55,092 nucleotides of DNA from positions 1-55,092 of the forward strand of contig JAJFGR010000013.1 in the NCBI GenBank assembly GCA_021776025.1, read 5' to 3'. The translations under genes were made by a program, and so were the position numbers. This document shows, piece after piece, positions 33,256 through 42,297 of this stretch; position 1 is the first letter of the stretch; each line of letters opens with the position of its first letter. The notes under the pieces are model-generated. The model saw only the letters and a list, made by a program, of their open reading frames with translations, was not told where the DNA came from and ran no database searches. Origin of the DNA: Alphaproteobacteria bacterium. Lineage in GTDB: Bacteria > Pseudomonadota > Alphaproteobacteria > Micavibrionales > Micavibrionaceae.

Positions 33256-35052
33256 CTAAACCAAGCTTTTATCAAATGCTTCCGCATCAGGAGATAAAAT
33301 CATCTCGTTATGGGCTTTGCCTGAAGGGATCATTGGGAAGCAGTTTTCTTTCTGCGCAACGCAGACATCAACAATCGTGATGCAGTCGGTTTTCAGCATT
33401 TTTTCGATAACGCCGTCGAGCTCATCAGGTGTTTCAGCGCGCAAGCCAACGCCGCCATAAGCTTCGGCGAGTTTGACGAAGTCAGGCAGACTTTCGGTAT
33501 AGCTCTCGGAATAGCGCTCACCGTGTAGCAATTCCTGCCACTGGCGAACCATGCCCATCCATTGGTTGTTAAGGATAAACACTTTCACTGGGGTGCGGTA
33601 TTGAATGGCCGTGGCGATTTCCTGAATGTTCATCTGGATCGAGGCTTCGCCTGCTACATCTATGACCAATGCATCGGGGTGAGCCATTTGTGTGCCGATG
33701 GCGGCAGGCAAGCCATAGCCCATCGTGCCGAGACCGCCGGAGGTCATCCAGCGGTTGGGTTCATTAAAGGCCAGGAATTGCGCAGCCCACATCTGATGTT
33801 GGCCGACTTCAGTGGTGATGTATGTGTCGCGGGCATCCTTTTCGGTGAAGTGACGCAGGCGTTCCAGCGCATATTGTGGTTTGATGATTTTGTCATCGTT
33901 TTTATAGGCGAGACAATTCTTCGCCCGCCACTGCTCAATTTGTGTCCACCATTTTTGCGCGGCGTCTTTATCGGCTTTATATTTGCGTTTTTTCCAAACT
34001 TCGAGCATCGCGCGCAAGGCGCTGGCCGCATCGGCAACAACCGGAATATGGACATGGATGTTTTTGTTGATTGAAGATGGATCAATATCAATGTGAATTT
34101 TGGTAGAATTCGGAGAAAATTTATCGATGCGCCCCGTTACGCGGTCATCAAAACGGGCGCCGATGCAAATCATAACATCGCAATCATGCATCGCCCAGTT
34201 AGCTTCGAAGGTGCCGTGCATGCCAAGCATTCCCAGCCATTGCTTGTCATTGGCCGGATATGCGCCAAGACCCATCAAGGTTGAAGTGATCGGAAACCCT
34301 GTTTCACGGACCAGCTCACGCAGGAGCTTAGAAGCCTCCGGTCCGGCATTAATGATGCCGCCACCGGTGTAGAATACCGGCTGCTTGGCATTCGCCATCA
34401 ATTCAACAGCGGCTTCAATCGCGGCTATGTCGGCTTGCGTTTTTGGTTTGTAATTATGTTTACCCGGGGTTTTGGCATCTTTGTACGTGCCGGGAGCGAA
34501 CTGTACGTCTTTTGGAATATCAATGACGACAGGGCCGGGGCGGCCGGAGCGGGCAACATGAAACGCTTCATGAACAGTTTCGGCAACTTCGTTTGCGTCT
34601 TTAACCAGATAGTTGTGCTTGGTACAGGGGCGGGTGATGCCGGTGGTGTCGGCTTCCTGAAATGCGTCGGTTCCAATCAAAAATGTCGGAACTTGTCCGG
34701 TAATACAAACAACGGGAATGGAATCGAGCAAAGCATCGGTCAGGCCAGTGACGGCATTGGTTGCGCCCGGGCCGGATGTGACCAGTGCGCAGCCTACCTT
34801 ACCTGTTGAGCGCGCATAGCCTTCGGCGGCGTGCAGGGCGCCACCTTCTTGGCGAACCAGAACGTGTTTGATTTTGTCTTTATTTTTGAAAATTTCATCA
34901 TAAATGGGGAGCACCGCACCGCCCGGATAGCCGAATATAACCTCAACACCTTGTTCGATGAGGGCTTTTATCACCATTTCCGCGCCGCTCATTTGCGCCG
35001 GATTGGCTGGTTTCGTCTTGGGGGCCTTTTGCTTGGCTTCTTTGGTGCTCAT
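33256..35052 (-). CDS. ilvB: Acetolactate synthase large (catalytic) subunit
   Basis: This is the thiamine-diphosphate enzyme for the first common step of branched-chain amino-acid synthesis, joining pyruvate to pyruvate or 2-oxobutyrate. The 598-residue protein has three domains: the N-terminal one carries GYPGGAVLP and the catalytic glutamate in VRQEGGA, the middle one binds FAD, and the C-terminal one binds ThDP. The ThDP/metal motif reads VAGEASIQMN. Most relatives have GDx here, so the metal-ligand aspartate is replaced by glutamate. A ~25-residue basic, proline-rich lead precedes the first domain. Expression is under a leader-peptide attenuator at 35105-35234. Confidence 0.95.
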   Translation of the reverse strand: MSTKEAKQKAPKTKPANPAQMSGAEMVIKALIEQGVEVIFGYPGGAVLPIYDEIFKNKDKIKHVLVRQEGGALHAAEGYARSTGKVGCALVTSGPGATNAVTGLTDALLDSIPVVCITGQVPTFLIGTDAFQEADTTGITRPCTKHNYLVKDANEVAETVHEAFHVARSGRPGPVVIDIPKDVQFAPGTYKDAKTPGKHNYKPKTQADIAAIEAAVELMANAKQPVFYTGGGIINAGPEASKLLRELVRETGFPITSTLMGLGAYPANDKQWLGMLGMHGTFEANWAMHDCDVMICIGARFDDRVTGRIDKFSPNSTKIHIDIDPSSINKNIHVHIPVVADAASALRAMLEVWKKRKYKADKDAAQKWWTQIEQWRAKNCLAYKNDDKIIKPQYALERLRHFTEKDARDTYITTEVGQHQMWAAQFLAFNEPNRWMTSGGLGTMGYGLPAAIGTQMAHPDALVIDVAGEASIQMNIQEIATAIQYRTPVKVFILNNQWMGMVRQWQELLHGERYSESYTESLPDFVKLAEAYGGVGLRAETPDELDGVIEKMLKTDCITIVDVCVAQKENCFPMIPSGKAHNEMILSPDAEAFDKSLV

Positions 35053-35104
35053 GGTCTTCTCACTTTTGGTTGTATTGTTTGTAATATTTTCATTGCTTCA
35101 CCGC

Positions 35105-35137
35105 AATAAAAAACGCCCTGATTTTCATCGGAGGGCG
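35105..35137 (-). terminator. Attenuator terminator of ilvB
   Basis: On the minus strand CGCCCT (35132-35137) pairs with AGGGCG (35114-35119), with an inner GAT/ATC stem around GAAA, followed by TTTTTTATT. It sits between the leader peptide and ilvB. The leader's GGAGG (35180-35184) can pair with CCTCC (35129-35133) as an anti-terminator. Confidence 0.88.
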
Positions 35138-35168
35138 CTGGTATATATCGTTTTTTGAACAAGTTTAC

Positions 35169-35234
35169 CTAACGCCGCGCCTCCACAAGAAGCACTACGA
35201 CAAGGTTCACAAGGATGTTGTTCAAAGTTTTCAT
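35169..35234 (-). CDS. ilvB leader peptide
   Basis: A 21-codon frame ATG...TAG begins MKTLNNILVN, continues LVVVLLV and ends in EARR. Eleven of 21 residues are Leu, Val or Ile, with a run VVVLLV in the middle. This is the classical pattern of an attenuation leader, in which ribosome stalling for lack of charged branched-chain tRNAs prevents the terminator 32 bases downstream from forming. The ribosome-binding site is weak (GAAAG). It is too short for ordinary gene finding. Confidence 0.9.
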   Translation of the reverse strand: MKTLNNILVNLVVVLLVEARR

Positions 35235-35570
35235 GCTTTCTTTCTATCGCACTTTTTCGGGTTTCACAAATAATTAAAGCGCTTTGTCGGATCTGGAAGT
35301 CCTCTGTACGTTTGGAGGAAGGACATTCCGGCCCGGCAAAAGGCGCTTTTAAGTCTAAATTCTTCCCCTTATTAAGGGGTGCAGAGGGTTTCACCCTAGT
35401 TTTTCTTTAAGCAGACCTTACTTTATACACCCTGAGATTACTCTCTACCGCTTATACGCGTTTGTCCGTGTCTGCTCTGATATGACTATTAAAACATATA
35501 TAATTATAAAACGTCAATAAAAATGGTAACAAAGATGCCTCTATGGTTAGAAAACGTAATAATATTTCAA
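35235..35570. other. Upstream region of the ilvB leader
   Basis: This stretch has no convincing gene. It contains a perfect 7-1-7 palindrome, CCCCTTATTAAGGGG, at 35365-35379, of unknown meaning. A candidate promoter lies at 35488-35517. The downstream end of miaA (minus strand) abuts it, with no terminator that I can see. Confidence 0.4.
35488..35517 (-). promoter_or_regulatory. Candidate promoter of the ilvB transcript
   Basis: On the minus strand TTGACG (35512-35517) and TTTAAT (35488-35493) are 18 bp apart. If used, the transcript would start about 245 bases before the leader peptide. A closer promoter is possible. Confidence 0.35.
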
Positions 35571-36440
35571 TTAAAGCTGATTTCTAAACCATGTGGTTTG
35601 GCGTTTGGCGTAGCGGCGGGTGATGCCTTGAGCGGTTTCGATGGCTTCATCTTTGGACATTTCACCGTTTAAATAGGCGCGAAGCTCTTTGAAGCCCAAG
35701 GCTTTGCTCAGTGGCGCGCCGTCTTTTATTTCGCCGGACTCAAGGCGGGCATCGAATTCCTTCACCTCTTCCAGCGCACCATTTTCGACCATCCAGACAA
35801 AGCGCTGGTTACAGCGCTCATAAAGGGCCTGGCGCTCTGGCAGAATTTTATGGATCTCGAATTTCCAATGGGCGGGCGGCGCGGCGCGGTCTTCTTCCTG
35901 CCACTTGGCTAGTGATTTGTCTGTGGCTTCCAGCACTTCCATCGCGCGGATAATACGGGCCTTGTGGCCTGCGTGGAAGCGCTCCGCCATAATGGGGTCG
36001 CGGGCTTCTAGCTCTTCATAAAATTTTTCCGCGCCCATCTCTTCATATTTGGCAACAATACGTTCTCGCACGTCATCCGGGATATCCGGCATGGGGGACA
36101 GGCCTTCGATCAGCGCTTTGATGTACAGCCCTGTGCCGCCGCAGATGATGGGCGTTTGTCTAGCCTCGATCACTTCTTTGATAATAGGTTCTACCATTGC
36201 GCGCCAATTTCCCGCGCTGCACACATCATTGGGGGCTAGCTCCGCATAGAGGCGGTGGGGGATTTCGGCCTTGTCTTCATCGCTGGGCTGAGCCGAGAGA
36301 ATGGGCAGGCTGTCATAAATTTGCTGGGAGTCGCAATTGATGATGACGCCGTTAGAGCTTCGCGCCAGCTCCATCGCTTTGGCGGATTTGCCGCTGGCCG
36401 TTGGTCCGGCGACGATGTGTATGGTGGTTTTGTTTTTCAT
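35571..36440 (-). CDS. miaA: tRNA dimethylallyltransferase
   Basis: This enzyme transfers an isopentenyl group from DMAPP to A37 of tRNAs that read UNN codons. The 289-residue protein has the P-loop GPTASGKS at residues 12-19, the substrate motifs INCDSQQIYDSLPILSAQP and ICGGTGLYIKALIEG, and the basic C-terminal ITRRYAKRQTTWFRNQ. The length is slightly below the usual ~300. Its ATG overlaps the stop of the acetyltransferase gene upstream by four bases. Confidence 0.95.
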   Translation of the reverse strand: MKNKTTIHIVAGPTASGKSAKAMELARSSNGVIINCDSQQIYDSLPILSAQPSDEDKAEIPHRLYAELAPNDVCSAGNWRAMVEPIIKEVIEARQTPIICGGTGLYIKALIEGLSPMPDIPDDVRERIVAKYEEMGAEKFYEELEARDPIMAERFHAGHKARIIRAMEVLEATDKSLAKWQEEDRAAPPAHWKFEIHKILPERQALYERCNQRFVWMVENGALEEVKEFDARLESGEIKDGAPLSKALGFKELRAYLNGEMSKDEAIETAQGITRRYAKRQTTWFRNQL

Positions 36441-36952
36441 TTAGTTTTTGTAAAAAGTTTCGAAGGTCTCATCGAACCATCCGGCATTTCTACATCTTTT
36501 GTCCCGGTTTCAACAAAGCCGTTTTTCAGCAAAACCATATCAGAGGCTTCATTGCCATAGGCCGTTGTGGCATAAATGTTCTCAAGGCCAAGTGTGTAAA
36601 AGCTAAACTCCAAAACGCCTTGCAGCATTTCAGTGGCAATGCCCTGACCTTGGGAATCGGTGGCAACCCAATAACCGGTTTCGGCTAGTTTTTCTTCTTC
36701 GAGGTGGAGGCCTATACAGCCTACCGGAGCGTCATTATGGTGTGCGATAAATAAATATTCGACGCTGTTTTGTTCGCCCTGAATCGCTTTATCGCACCAG
36801 TTTTGAACTTGATCGTCCGTTAAAGGCCAGCTTAAAAAAGATATGGCGTCACACGTGTTGCGGTTGTTTAGCGTTTTATGAACGTTCTCGAAGTCGTTTT
36901 GTGTGATGATTGAAAATCGTAGCCGTTTCGTTTCAAGAAAAATTTGGGGCAT
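36437..36952 (-). CDS. GNAT family N-acetyltransferase, RimJ-like
   Basis: This 171-residue protein is of the RimJ/RimL ribosomal-protein acetyltransferase type: IFLETKRLRFSIITQNDFENV at the start, GCIGLHLEEEK, and the acetyl-CoA loop DSQGQGIATEML. The acceptor is not predictable. It lies between the protease gene (TAG directly followed by its ATG) and miaA (four-base overlap). Confidence 0.85.
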   Translation of the reverse strand: MPQIFLETKRLRFSIITQNDFENVHKTLNNRNTCDAISFLSWPLTDDQVQNWCDKAIQGEQNSVEYLFIAHHNDAPVGCIGLHLEEEKLAETGYWVATDSQGQGIATEMLQGVLEFSFYTLGLENIYATTAYGNEASDMVLLKNGFVETGTKDVEMPDGSMRPSKLFTKTK

Positions 36953-38440
36953 CTACTCGGTTTCGGTTTTATCTTTTTTCAGCTTCAGTGCCAGAAACCG
37001 CACTTCGCCTTCGCGGTTAATTAGCAGAAGCACAGATGGGCGTCCGCCTTTTTCGGCTTTCTCGATAATGGTTTTGGCTTTTTCCGGCTCATTGACGGCT
37101 TGTTGATTAATCTCAACAATCACGTCACCTTCGAACAGGCCTTTTTTTGAAGCTTCCGATTTTGGGTCAACGGCGCTGATGACAACGCCATCAACGGCGG
37201 ACGGAATGGCGTAATCACGGCGCATCATGTCGGTGATTTTTTTCAAAGACAGGCCAACGGAATCAACTTTCAGACCTTCTGTTTGTTTGTCCTTTTCGGC
37301 GGTTTCAATGAGGCCATCATCCTCGGCCTTTTCGAGTTCACCAATTTTAACTTTGGCTGTCGCTTTTCTGGCATCTCGCCAATAGGTGACTTGCGCGTCG
37401 GTTTCGATTGAAGCTTCTGCTACCAATCGCGGCAGTTCACGCATTTCACTGACTTTTTGGCCGTTGAATTCGAGAATAATATCACCCGCTTTTAGGCCAG
37501 CTTTTTCCGCTGGTCCGTCCGGCGTTACGGTGGCGACAAGTGCTCCTGTGGCTTTGGCCAGACTTAAGCTTTCAGCAATTTCTTCGGTGACCTGCTGAAT
37601 GCGCACGCCTAGCCAGCCGCGGCGCGTGCGGCCATATTTGATAATCTGATCAATGACGGGTTTGGCTAATGCTGATGGAATGGCAAAACCAATACCGACG
37701 GAGCCGCCGGAGGGTGAAAAGATTGCGGTGTTAATGCCGATGACCTCACCTTCAAGATCAAACATTGGGCCGCCGGAATTTCCGCGGTTAATGGATGCAT
37801 CGGTTTGGATGAAATCATCATATGGCCCGGCGTTAATATCACGTTGGCGCGCAGACACAATCCCGGCGGTGACTGTGCCGCCAAGACCGAACGGATTGCC
37901 AATAGCAACAATCCAATCACCCACGCGCAAGATATCGCTGTTGCCGAATTTAACGGCTGTCAGATCTTTTTCTTTTATATCGACCTTCAATACGGCCAAA
38001 TCTGTTTTTTCGTCGGTACCGATGACTTCGGCGACAAGGGTTTCATCGTCGTGGAAGGTTACGCGCACTTCATCGGCGTCACGGACAACGTGGTTGTTGG
38101 TGATGATATAGCCTTGCTTAGCGTCGATCACAAAACCCGAACCCAGCGAAGCTTGTGGGGACATCGGCATGCCGTTACGGCGTTCCATAAATTCTTCGAA
38201 GAAATCTTGAAATGGTGAACCATCTGGGAATTGAGGAAGCTCGGGGAAGTCTTCCGGCTCTTCCATTTTTTGTGTTGAAGAAATATTAACCACAGCCGGT
38301 AGTAGGTTCTCAACCATATCGGCAAAGCTGCCGGGTGCGTTTTGGTCGAGGATTTTGGCCTGCGCGCCGGATATTGGCATGGTCAAGCAGACGAACAGTG
38401 CGAAGGCCAAAAAAAGCCTAGATACATTCTGTAACTTCAT
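36953..38440 (-). CDS. Periplasmic serine protease, DegP/Do (HtrA) family
   Basis: This 495-residue protein has a signal peptide (cut near SGAQA), a trypsin-like domain with triad His117 (TNNHVV), Asp147 (DLAVLK) and Ser222 (RGNSGGP), and two PDZ domains (~265-370, ~395-490). It degrades or refolds damaged envelope proteins. The order hflK-hflC-protease is common in alphaproteobacteria and links membrane and periplasmic quality control. The stretch between PDZ1 and PDZ2 is charged and probably flexible. Confidence 0.93.
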   Translation of the reverse strand: MKLQNVSRLFLAFALFVCLTMPISGAQAKILDQNAPGSFADMVENLLPAVVNISSTQKMEEPEDFPELPQFPDGSPFQDFFEEFMERRNGMPMSPQASLGSGFVIDAKQGYIITNNHVVRDADEVRVTFHDDETLVAEVIGTDEKTDLAVLKVDIKEKDLTAVKFGNSDILRVGDWIVAIGNPFGLGGTVTAGIVSARQRDINAGPYDDFIQTDASINRGNSGGPMFDLEGEVIGINTAIFSPSGGSVGIGFAIPSALAKPVIDQIIKYGRTRRGWLGVRIQQVTEEIAESLSLAKATGALVATVTPDGPAEKAGLKAGDIILEFNGQKVSEMRELPRLVAEASIETDAQVTYWRDARKATAKVKIGELEKAEDDGLIETAEKDKQTEGLKVDSVGLSLKKITDMMRRDYAIPSAVDGVVISAVDPKSEASKKGLFEGDVIVEINQQAVNEPEKAKTIIEKAEKGGRPSVLLLINREGEVRFLALKLKKDKTETE

Positions 38441-38467
38441 ATTTAGTTCCTCTGGATTGGTAATTGT

Positions 38468-39412
38468 TTAACGGCCACTATCAAAATGCTTAAAAAACTC
38501 ACTTTTCGGTGAGAGTATAAGTTGCGTTTGCGGGTCGGATAATGTGTTTTTATAAGCTTCCATGGAGCGGATGAAAGAATAGAATTCTTTATCCTTATTA
38601 AAAGCATCGGCGTAAATTTTAATCGCTTCCTTGTCGCCTTCCCCTTTGAGGATCGAAGCATCGCGCTGCGCTTCGGCGATCAGAACGGTACGTTCTTTTT
38701 CCGCTGTTGAGCTGATTTCTAGTGCGCGCTCTTTACCTTTTGAACGAGTTTCGGTGGCGCGCTCCTGCAATTCTGAAATCATTCTGCGCACTGTGGATGT
38801 TCGCAGTTCCGGTGTGAGATCGGCGCGGACAATACGCACATCGACAATTTCAATGCCGAGATTATCTTTTTTCACATTATTGTTTACGCGTTTTTGAATG
38901 TCGCGCATGACGAATGTTCTGGAGGGTGAGAGCAACTGCTCAAGGCTGGTTTTACCAAGCTCGGCGCGGGTGGCATCATTCAAAATATTTTCAAGTCGTG
39001 AATTGGCCGCGGTGATTGTGCGCAAGGTTTTTAAAAACATCAGTGGGTCGACAATTTTATAACGCGCAAATGTATCAAGGATAATTGGCTCCCCTGTCAC
39101 ATTCGCAATGGTTGATTTGCGTTCTTCTTTTTGTTCTTCCGTATCTTCGTCTGATGCAACGCCGATGTCGACACTTGAAATAACAACCTGTTCGGGCGCG
39201 GGGTCAACAGAGAGAATACGTTTATCAAAATATTGCACTGTCTGGATGACCGGGATTTTAACATGCAGGCCGGGGCCGTTAATGTCACCGACAGGTTGAC
39301 CAAGCTGCAGGACAATGGCCTGTTCACGCTGGTCGACGATAAAGAATACTTGCGATGCGCCGATAAGCCCAACAGCAACGATAGCTAGTAAAATGAGTAA
39401 AGGTTTGTTCAT
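38468..39412 (-). CDS. hflC: HflC, FtsH-modulating membrane protein
   Basis: This 314-residue band-7/SPFH protein has one N-terminal membrane helix (LLILLAIVAVGLIGASQVFFIV) and the motif DQREQAIVLQLGQPVG. With HflK it forms the large cage around the FtsH protease in the inner membrane. The C-terminal part is rich in helix (EISSTAEKERTVLIAEAQRDA). A negatively charged insert (DEDTEEQKEERKS, ~residues 88-100) is longer than in E. coli. It follows hflK after 13 bases. Confidence 0.95.
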   Translation of the reverse strand: MNKPLLILLAIVAVGLIGASQVFFIVDQREQAIVLQLGQPVGDINGPGLHVKIPVIQTVQYFDKRILSVDPAPEQVVISSVDIGVASDEDTEEQKEERKSTIANVTGEPIILDTFARYKIVDPLMFLKTLRTITAANSRLENILNDATRAELGKTSLEQLLSPSRTFVMRDIQKRVNNNVKKDNLGIEIVDVRIVRADLTPELRTSTVRRMISELQERATETRSKGKERALEISSTAEKERTVLIAEAQRDASILKGEGDKEAIKIYADAFNKDKEFYSFIRSMEAYKNTLSDPQTQLILSPKSEFFKHFDSGR

Positions 39413-39425
39413 CGGAATCGTCCTT

Positions 39426-40553
39426 TTATTTTTGTGTGCCCGCGGCGGGCTTTAACTGATTAAGCGGCAGATATGGCACAGCGCCTTGTCCGGCTTCACT
39501 ATCGAGAATAATTTTCTGCGCACCCATTAAAACATCTTCCATCGTTTCAATGTAAATGCGCTCCTTGGTGACGTCCTTGCCGCTGAGGTAAGCGGTGTAA
39601 ACGGAATTAAAGCGCTCCGCATCCCCGTTTGAGCGGGCGATTGTTGATTGCTTATACGCTTCGGCTTCCTGAAGCATCTTTATGGCTTGTCCGCGGGCTG
39701 CGGGTAGTATCCGTTCGCGGTGCACTTCCGCTTCGTTTTGTGAATTTTCAGCATCTTGCTTGGCTGATTGAACATCTTGGAATGCGGCTTGTACGTCTGG
39801 GTGGACTTCGGCGCGTTCAATCAAAACTTGCGTGATATTTACGCCGGATTCATATTCATCTAAATTGGTTTGGATAATGATTTTTGCGGCATCCGCCACG
39901 GCCTTCCGGCCTGTTGTGATAATTGGGAACATATCGGTTTGTCCAACAACTTCACGGATCGCGCTTTCGGCAATCGATTTGATAATCCGTTCCTGATCGC
40001 GAATTTCAAAGAGGAAATTTTCCGCGGATTTAATGTTCCACTGAATAACCATATCCAGATCGATAATGTTTCGATCAGAGGTCAACATGAGGCTTTCTTC
40101 AGGAAGGTCGCGGCTGGATGCCGTGCCATTACGAGAGAAGGCTTCCATAAAGCCGATATTCATTTTCTGAATTTCTTCGACATTAATTACTGCCGCGGTT
40201 TCAATGGGTGTCGGCAAATGATAGCCAAGGCCGGGATCGGCTTGTGTTCTTGACCATGCGCCAAAGCGCTGGATAACAGCGTTTTCACCGGGGTTTACGA
40301 CATAAAAGCCGCTGGCCATCCATAGGGCTAATATGCCAATGAGAACAAGGCCGACCAAGGGCGCACCTTGAAAACCACCGGGCATTACGGAGCGGAAATT
40401 TTCCTGTGCTTTTCGGAGCATTTCATCAATATCGGGCGGTTCGCCGCCGCCAGAACCTCCTCGGCTTCCGCCTTTGGCACCCCATGGTCCACGGTCGTCA
40501 TTTCCGGGGTGTCCTCCCCAAGGATTTTTCTTGCCGTTGTCGTCGCGTCCCAT
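39426..40553 (-). CDS. hflK: HflK, FtsH-modulating membrane protein
   Basis: This 375-residue protein has a glycine-rich cytoplasmic N-terminus (NPWGGHPGNDDRGPWG), one membrane helix (~65-85) and an SPFH domain starting FYVVNPGENAVIQRFGAW. This is the typical HflK layout. It is the first gene of the hflK-hflC-protease-GNAT-miaA run and is divergent from mrp, with about 120 bases between the two starts. Confidence 0.95.
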   Translation of the reverse strand: MGRDDNGKKNPWGGHPGNDDRGPWGAKGGSRGGSGGGEPPDIDEMLRKAQENFRSVMPGGFQGAPLVGLVLIGILALWMASGFYVVNPGENAVIQRFGAWSRTQADPGLGYHLPTPIETAAVINVEEIQKMNIGFMEAFSRNGTASSRDLPEESLMLTSDRNIIDLDMVIQWNIKSAENFLFEIRDQERIIKSIAESAIREVVGQTDMFPIITTGRKAVADAAKIIIQTNLDEYESGVNITQVLIERAEVHPDVQAAFQDVQSAKQDAENSQNEAEVHRERILPAARGQAIKMLQEAEAYKQSTIARSNGDAERFNSVYTAYLSGKDVTKERIYIETMEDVLMGAQKIILDSEAGQGAVPYLPLNQLKPAAGTQK

Positions 40554-40672
40554 GTGTCTTCCTTTTCGTCTTTAAATTGGCGATTTTGGTTGATCTCAAA
40601 TGCTGCAAAAGTATATGGGTAGATACAATATTCTTTTTGCCGCTGAAAGCAAGGGGTTACAGGCGTAAAAAC

Positions 40673-41734
40673 ATGCTCAACCAAAAAGACATTCTCAAAG
40701 CGCTTGAAAGCGTAAAAGACCCGAGCGCTGGACAAGACATTGTCAGCGCCGGCATGGTATCGGGTATGCAGATCAATGCGGATGGTCAGGTGCTGTTTAT
40801 GATTGAGGTGGATCCGAAAGCCGGGCCGGAGATGGAGCCATTGCGTCAGCAGGCTGAAAGCGCTGTTGCCAAACTTAAAGACGTACAGAAGGTTACCGCT
40901 GTTCTTACAGCTGAGAAAGCAGCGCCAGAAAAGGCGCCGGCAAATGATCGCTCTTCTGACCCGCACGGTATGGGTAAAAACCCGCGTCTGGAACTGCCGA
41001 TTAAGAAAATTATTGCTGTGGCATCCGGCAAAGGCGGGGTTGGAAAATCAACAGTGGCTGCGGCAATTGCTAAAAAATTAGCCAAAAATAGCCAATTAAA
41101 AGTTGGACTTTTAGATGCCGATATCTATGGCCCCAGCCAGCCGAAGCTGATGGGGCTGGAAGGACATAAGCCAGAGTTCACCGATGAGAAAAAGATCATT
41201 CCGCCCGTCTCATACGGCGTTAAGACGATGTCGATTGGCTTTATGGTCGATGAGGCAAAGGCTCTTATCTGGCGCGGGCCGATGGTGCAAACGGCAGTTT
41301 ACCAGCTTTTCAGAGACGTACAGTGGGCGGACGAAGGCGAAGAGCTGGATGTGCTTATCGTTGATATGCCGCCGGGAACCGGCGATGCGCAGCTTACGCT
41401 CGCGCAGAAAGTGCCTGTTACTGGCGCGATTATTGTCTCAACGCCGCAAGATATTGCGTTGGCGGATGCGCGAAAGGCGTATGAGATGTTTAAGACTACG
41501 AATGTTCCCATTCTCGGCATTATCGAGAATATGAGTACACATGTTTGCACGAATTGCGGGCATGAAGAGCATATCTTTGGCCACGGCGGTGCGCGTGCGG
41601 AAGCGGAAAAGCTCGGCGTGCCATTCTTGGGTGAAATTCCGCTTAGCGCGGATATTCGCGCCAAGGCGGACGGCGGAGAGCCATTTGAGATTGATGAAAC
41701 TATTATCACTGCGTTGACGAATTCTATTAAATAG
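40673..41734 (+). CDS. mrp: Mrp/ApbC iron-sulfur cluster carrier ATPase
   Basis: This 353-residue protein has an N-terminal MIP18/DUF59 domain (ILKALESVKDPSAGQDIVSAG), a deviant Walker A motif ASGKGGVGKST at ~117-127, VDMPPGTGD, and a CTNCG cysteine pair near 291 that bridges a cluster between two subunits. It delivers Fe-S clusters to apoproteins. I start at the ATG at 40673 because the upstream frame has no family sequence and overlaps hflK. The length is then typical. Confidence 0.93.
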   Translation: MLNQKDILKALESVKDPSAGQDIVSAGMVSGMQINADGQVLFMIEVDPKAGPEMEPLRQQAESAVAKLKDVQKVTAVLTAEKAAPEKAPANDRSSDPHGMGKNPRLELPIKKIIAVASGKGGVGKSTVAAAIAKKLAKNSQLKVGLLDADIYGPSQPKLMGLEGHKPEFTDEKKIIPPVSYGVKTMSIGFMVDEAKALIWRGPMVQTAVYQLFRDVQWADEGEELDVLIVDMPPGTGDAQLTLAQKVPVTGAIIVSTPQDIALADARKAYEMFKTTNVPILGIIENMSTHVCTNCGHEEHIFGHGGARAEAEKLGVPFLGEIPLSADIRAKADGGEPFEIDETIITALTNSIK

Positions 41735-41748
41735 AAAAGGAGAAAATC

Positions 41749-42297
41749 ATGATCCGTAAAATTTCAATTTTTATCGTAGCTGCTTTGCTAGCATTGCCTG
41801 CTATCGCCAATGATCCGGCAGAGGTTGGCGTTGAAATTCCGCACAGTCTGGAGTTAAAAGATCAAAATGGCGAAGCGCAGAGTTTCGATGCGATTTCCGG
41901 TGAGAAAGGCATTGTACTGGTGTTTGTCCGCTCCGCTGATTGGTGTCCGTATTGTCAGGCGCAGATGATTAATTTGCGTGATGAAGGGGCGGCTATTCAA
42001 GAGCTGGGCTATAATATTGTGACGATCAGCTATGACGCGCCAGAAACTCTCAAAGCGTTTACCGATAAATATAATTTTCCTTACACGATGCTGTCAGACG
42101 TTGGCTCGGTTGCGATTAAGGATTTCGGGATTTTGAATGAGGAGTTTAATAGCGATCACTTTGCTTATGGTGTGCCGCATCCGCATGTTTATATCATCGG
42201 CAGGAATAAATATATTCGCGGCGTGCTAAGCGAAGAAGGTTATAAAGACCGTCCGCAAATCGATGCGGTTGTTGAGGCGATTAAAACGCTGAATTAA
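41749..42297 (+). CDS. Exported peroxiredoxin-like redoxin
   Basis: This 182-residue protein has a signal peptide (cut after AIA) and a thioredoxin-fold AhpC/TSA-type domain. The active site ADWCPYCQAQM contains a CxxC pair. It probably acts in the periplasm as a peroxide or disulfide redox protein. It starts 14 bases after mrp, preceded by AAGGAG, so the two are probably co-transcribed. Its last four bases overlap the opposing folA stop. Confidence 0.82.
   Translation: MIRKISIFIVAALLALPAIANDPAEVGVEIPHSLELKDQNGEAQSFDAISGEKGIVLVFVRSADWCPYCQAQMINLRDEGAAIQELGYNIVTISYDAPETLKAFTDKYNFPYTMLSDVGSVAIKDFGILNEEFNSDHFAYGVPHPHVYIIGRNKYIRGVLSEEGYKDRPQIDAVVEAIKTLN

Noticed and set aside
35125..35394. 89-codon frame with GTG start over the ilvB leader
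   Set aside because: It crosses the attenuator and the leader peptide in another frame and has no ribosome-binding site. The leader peptide explains the region better.
40406..40672. N-terminal extension of Mrp by 89 codons
   Set aside because: It is antisense to hflK and has no Mrp similarity. The ATG at 40673 gives the usual length.
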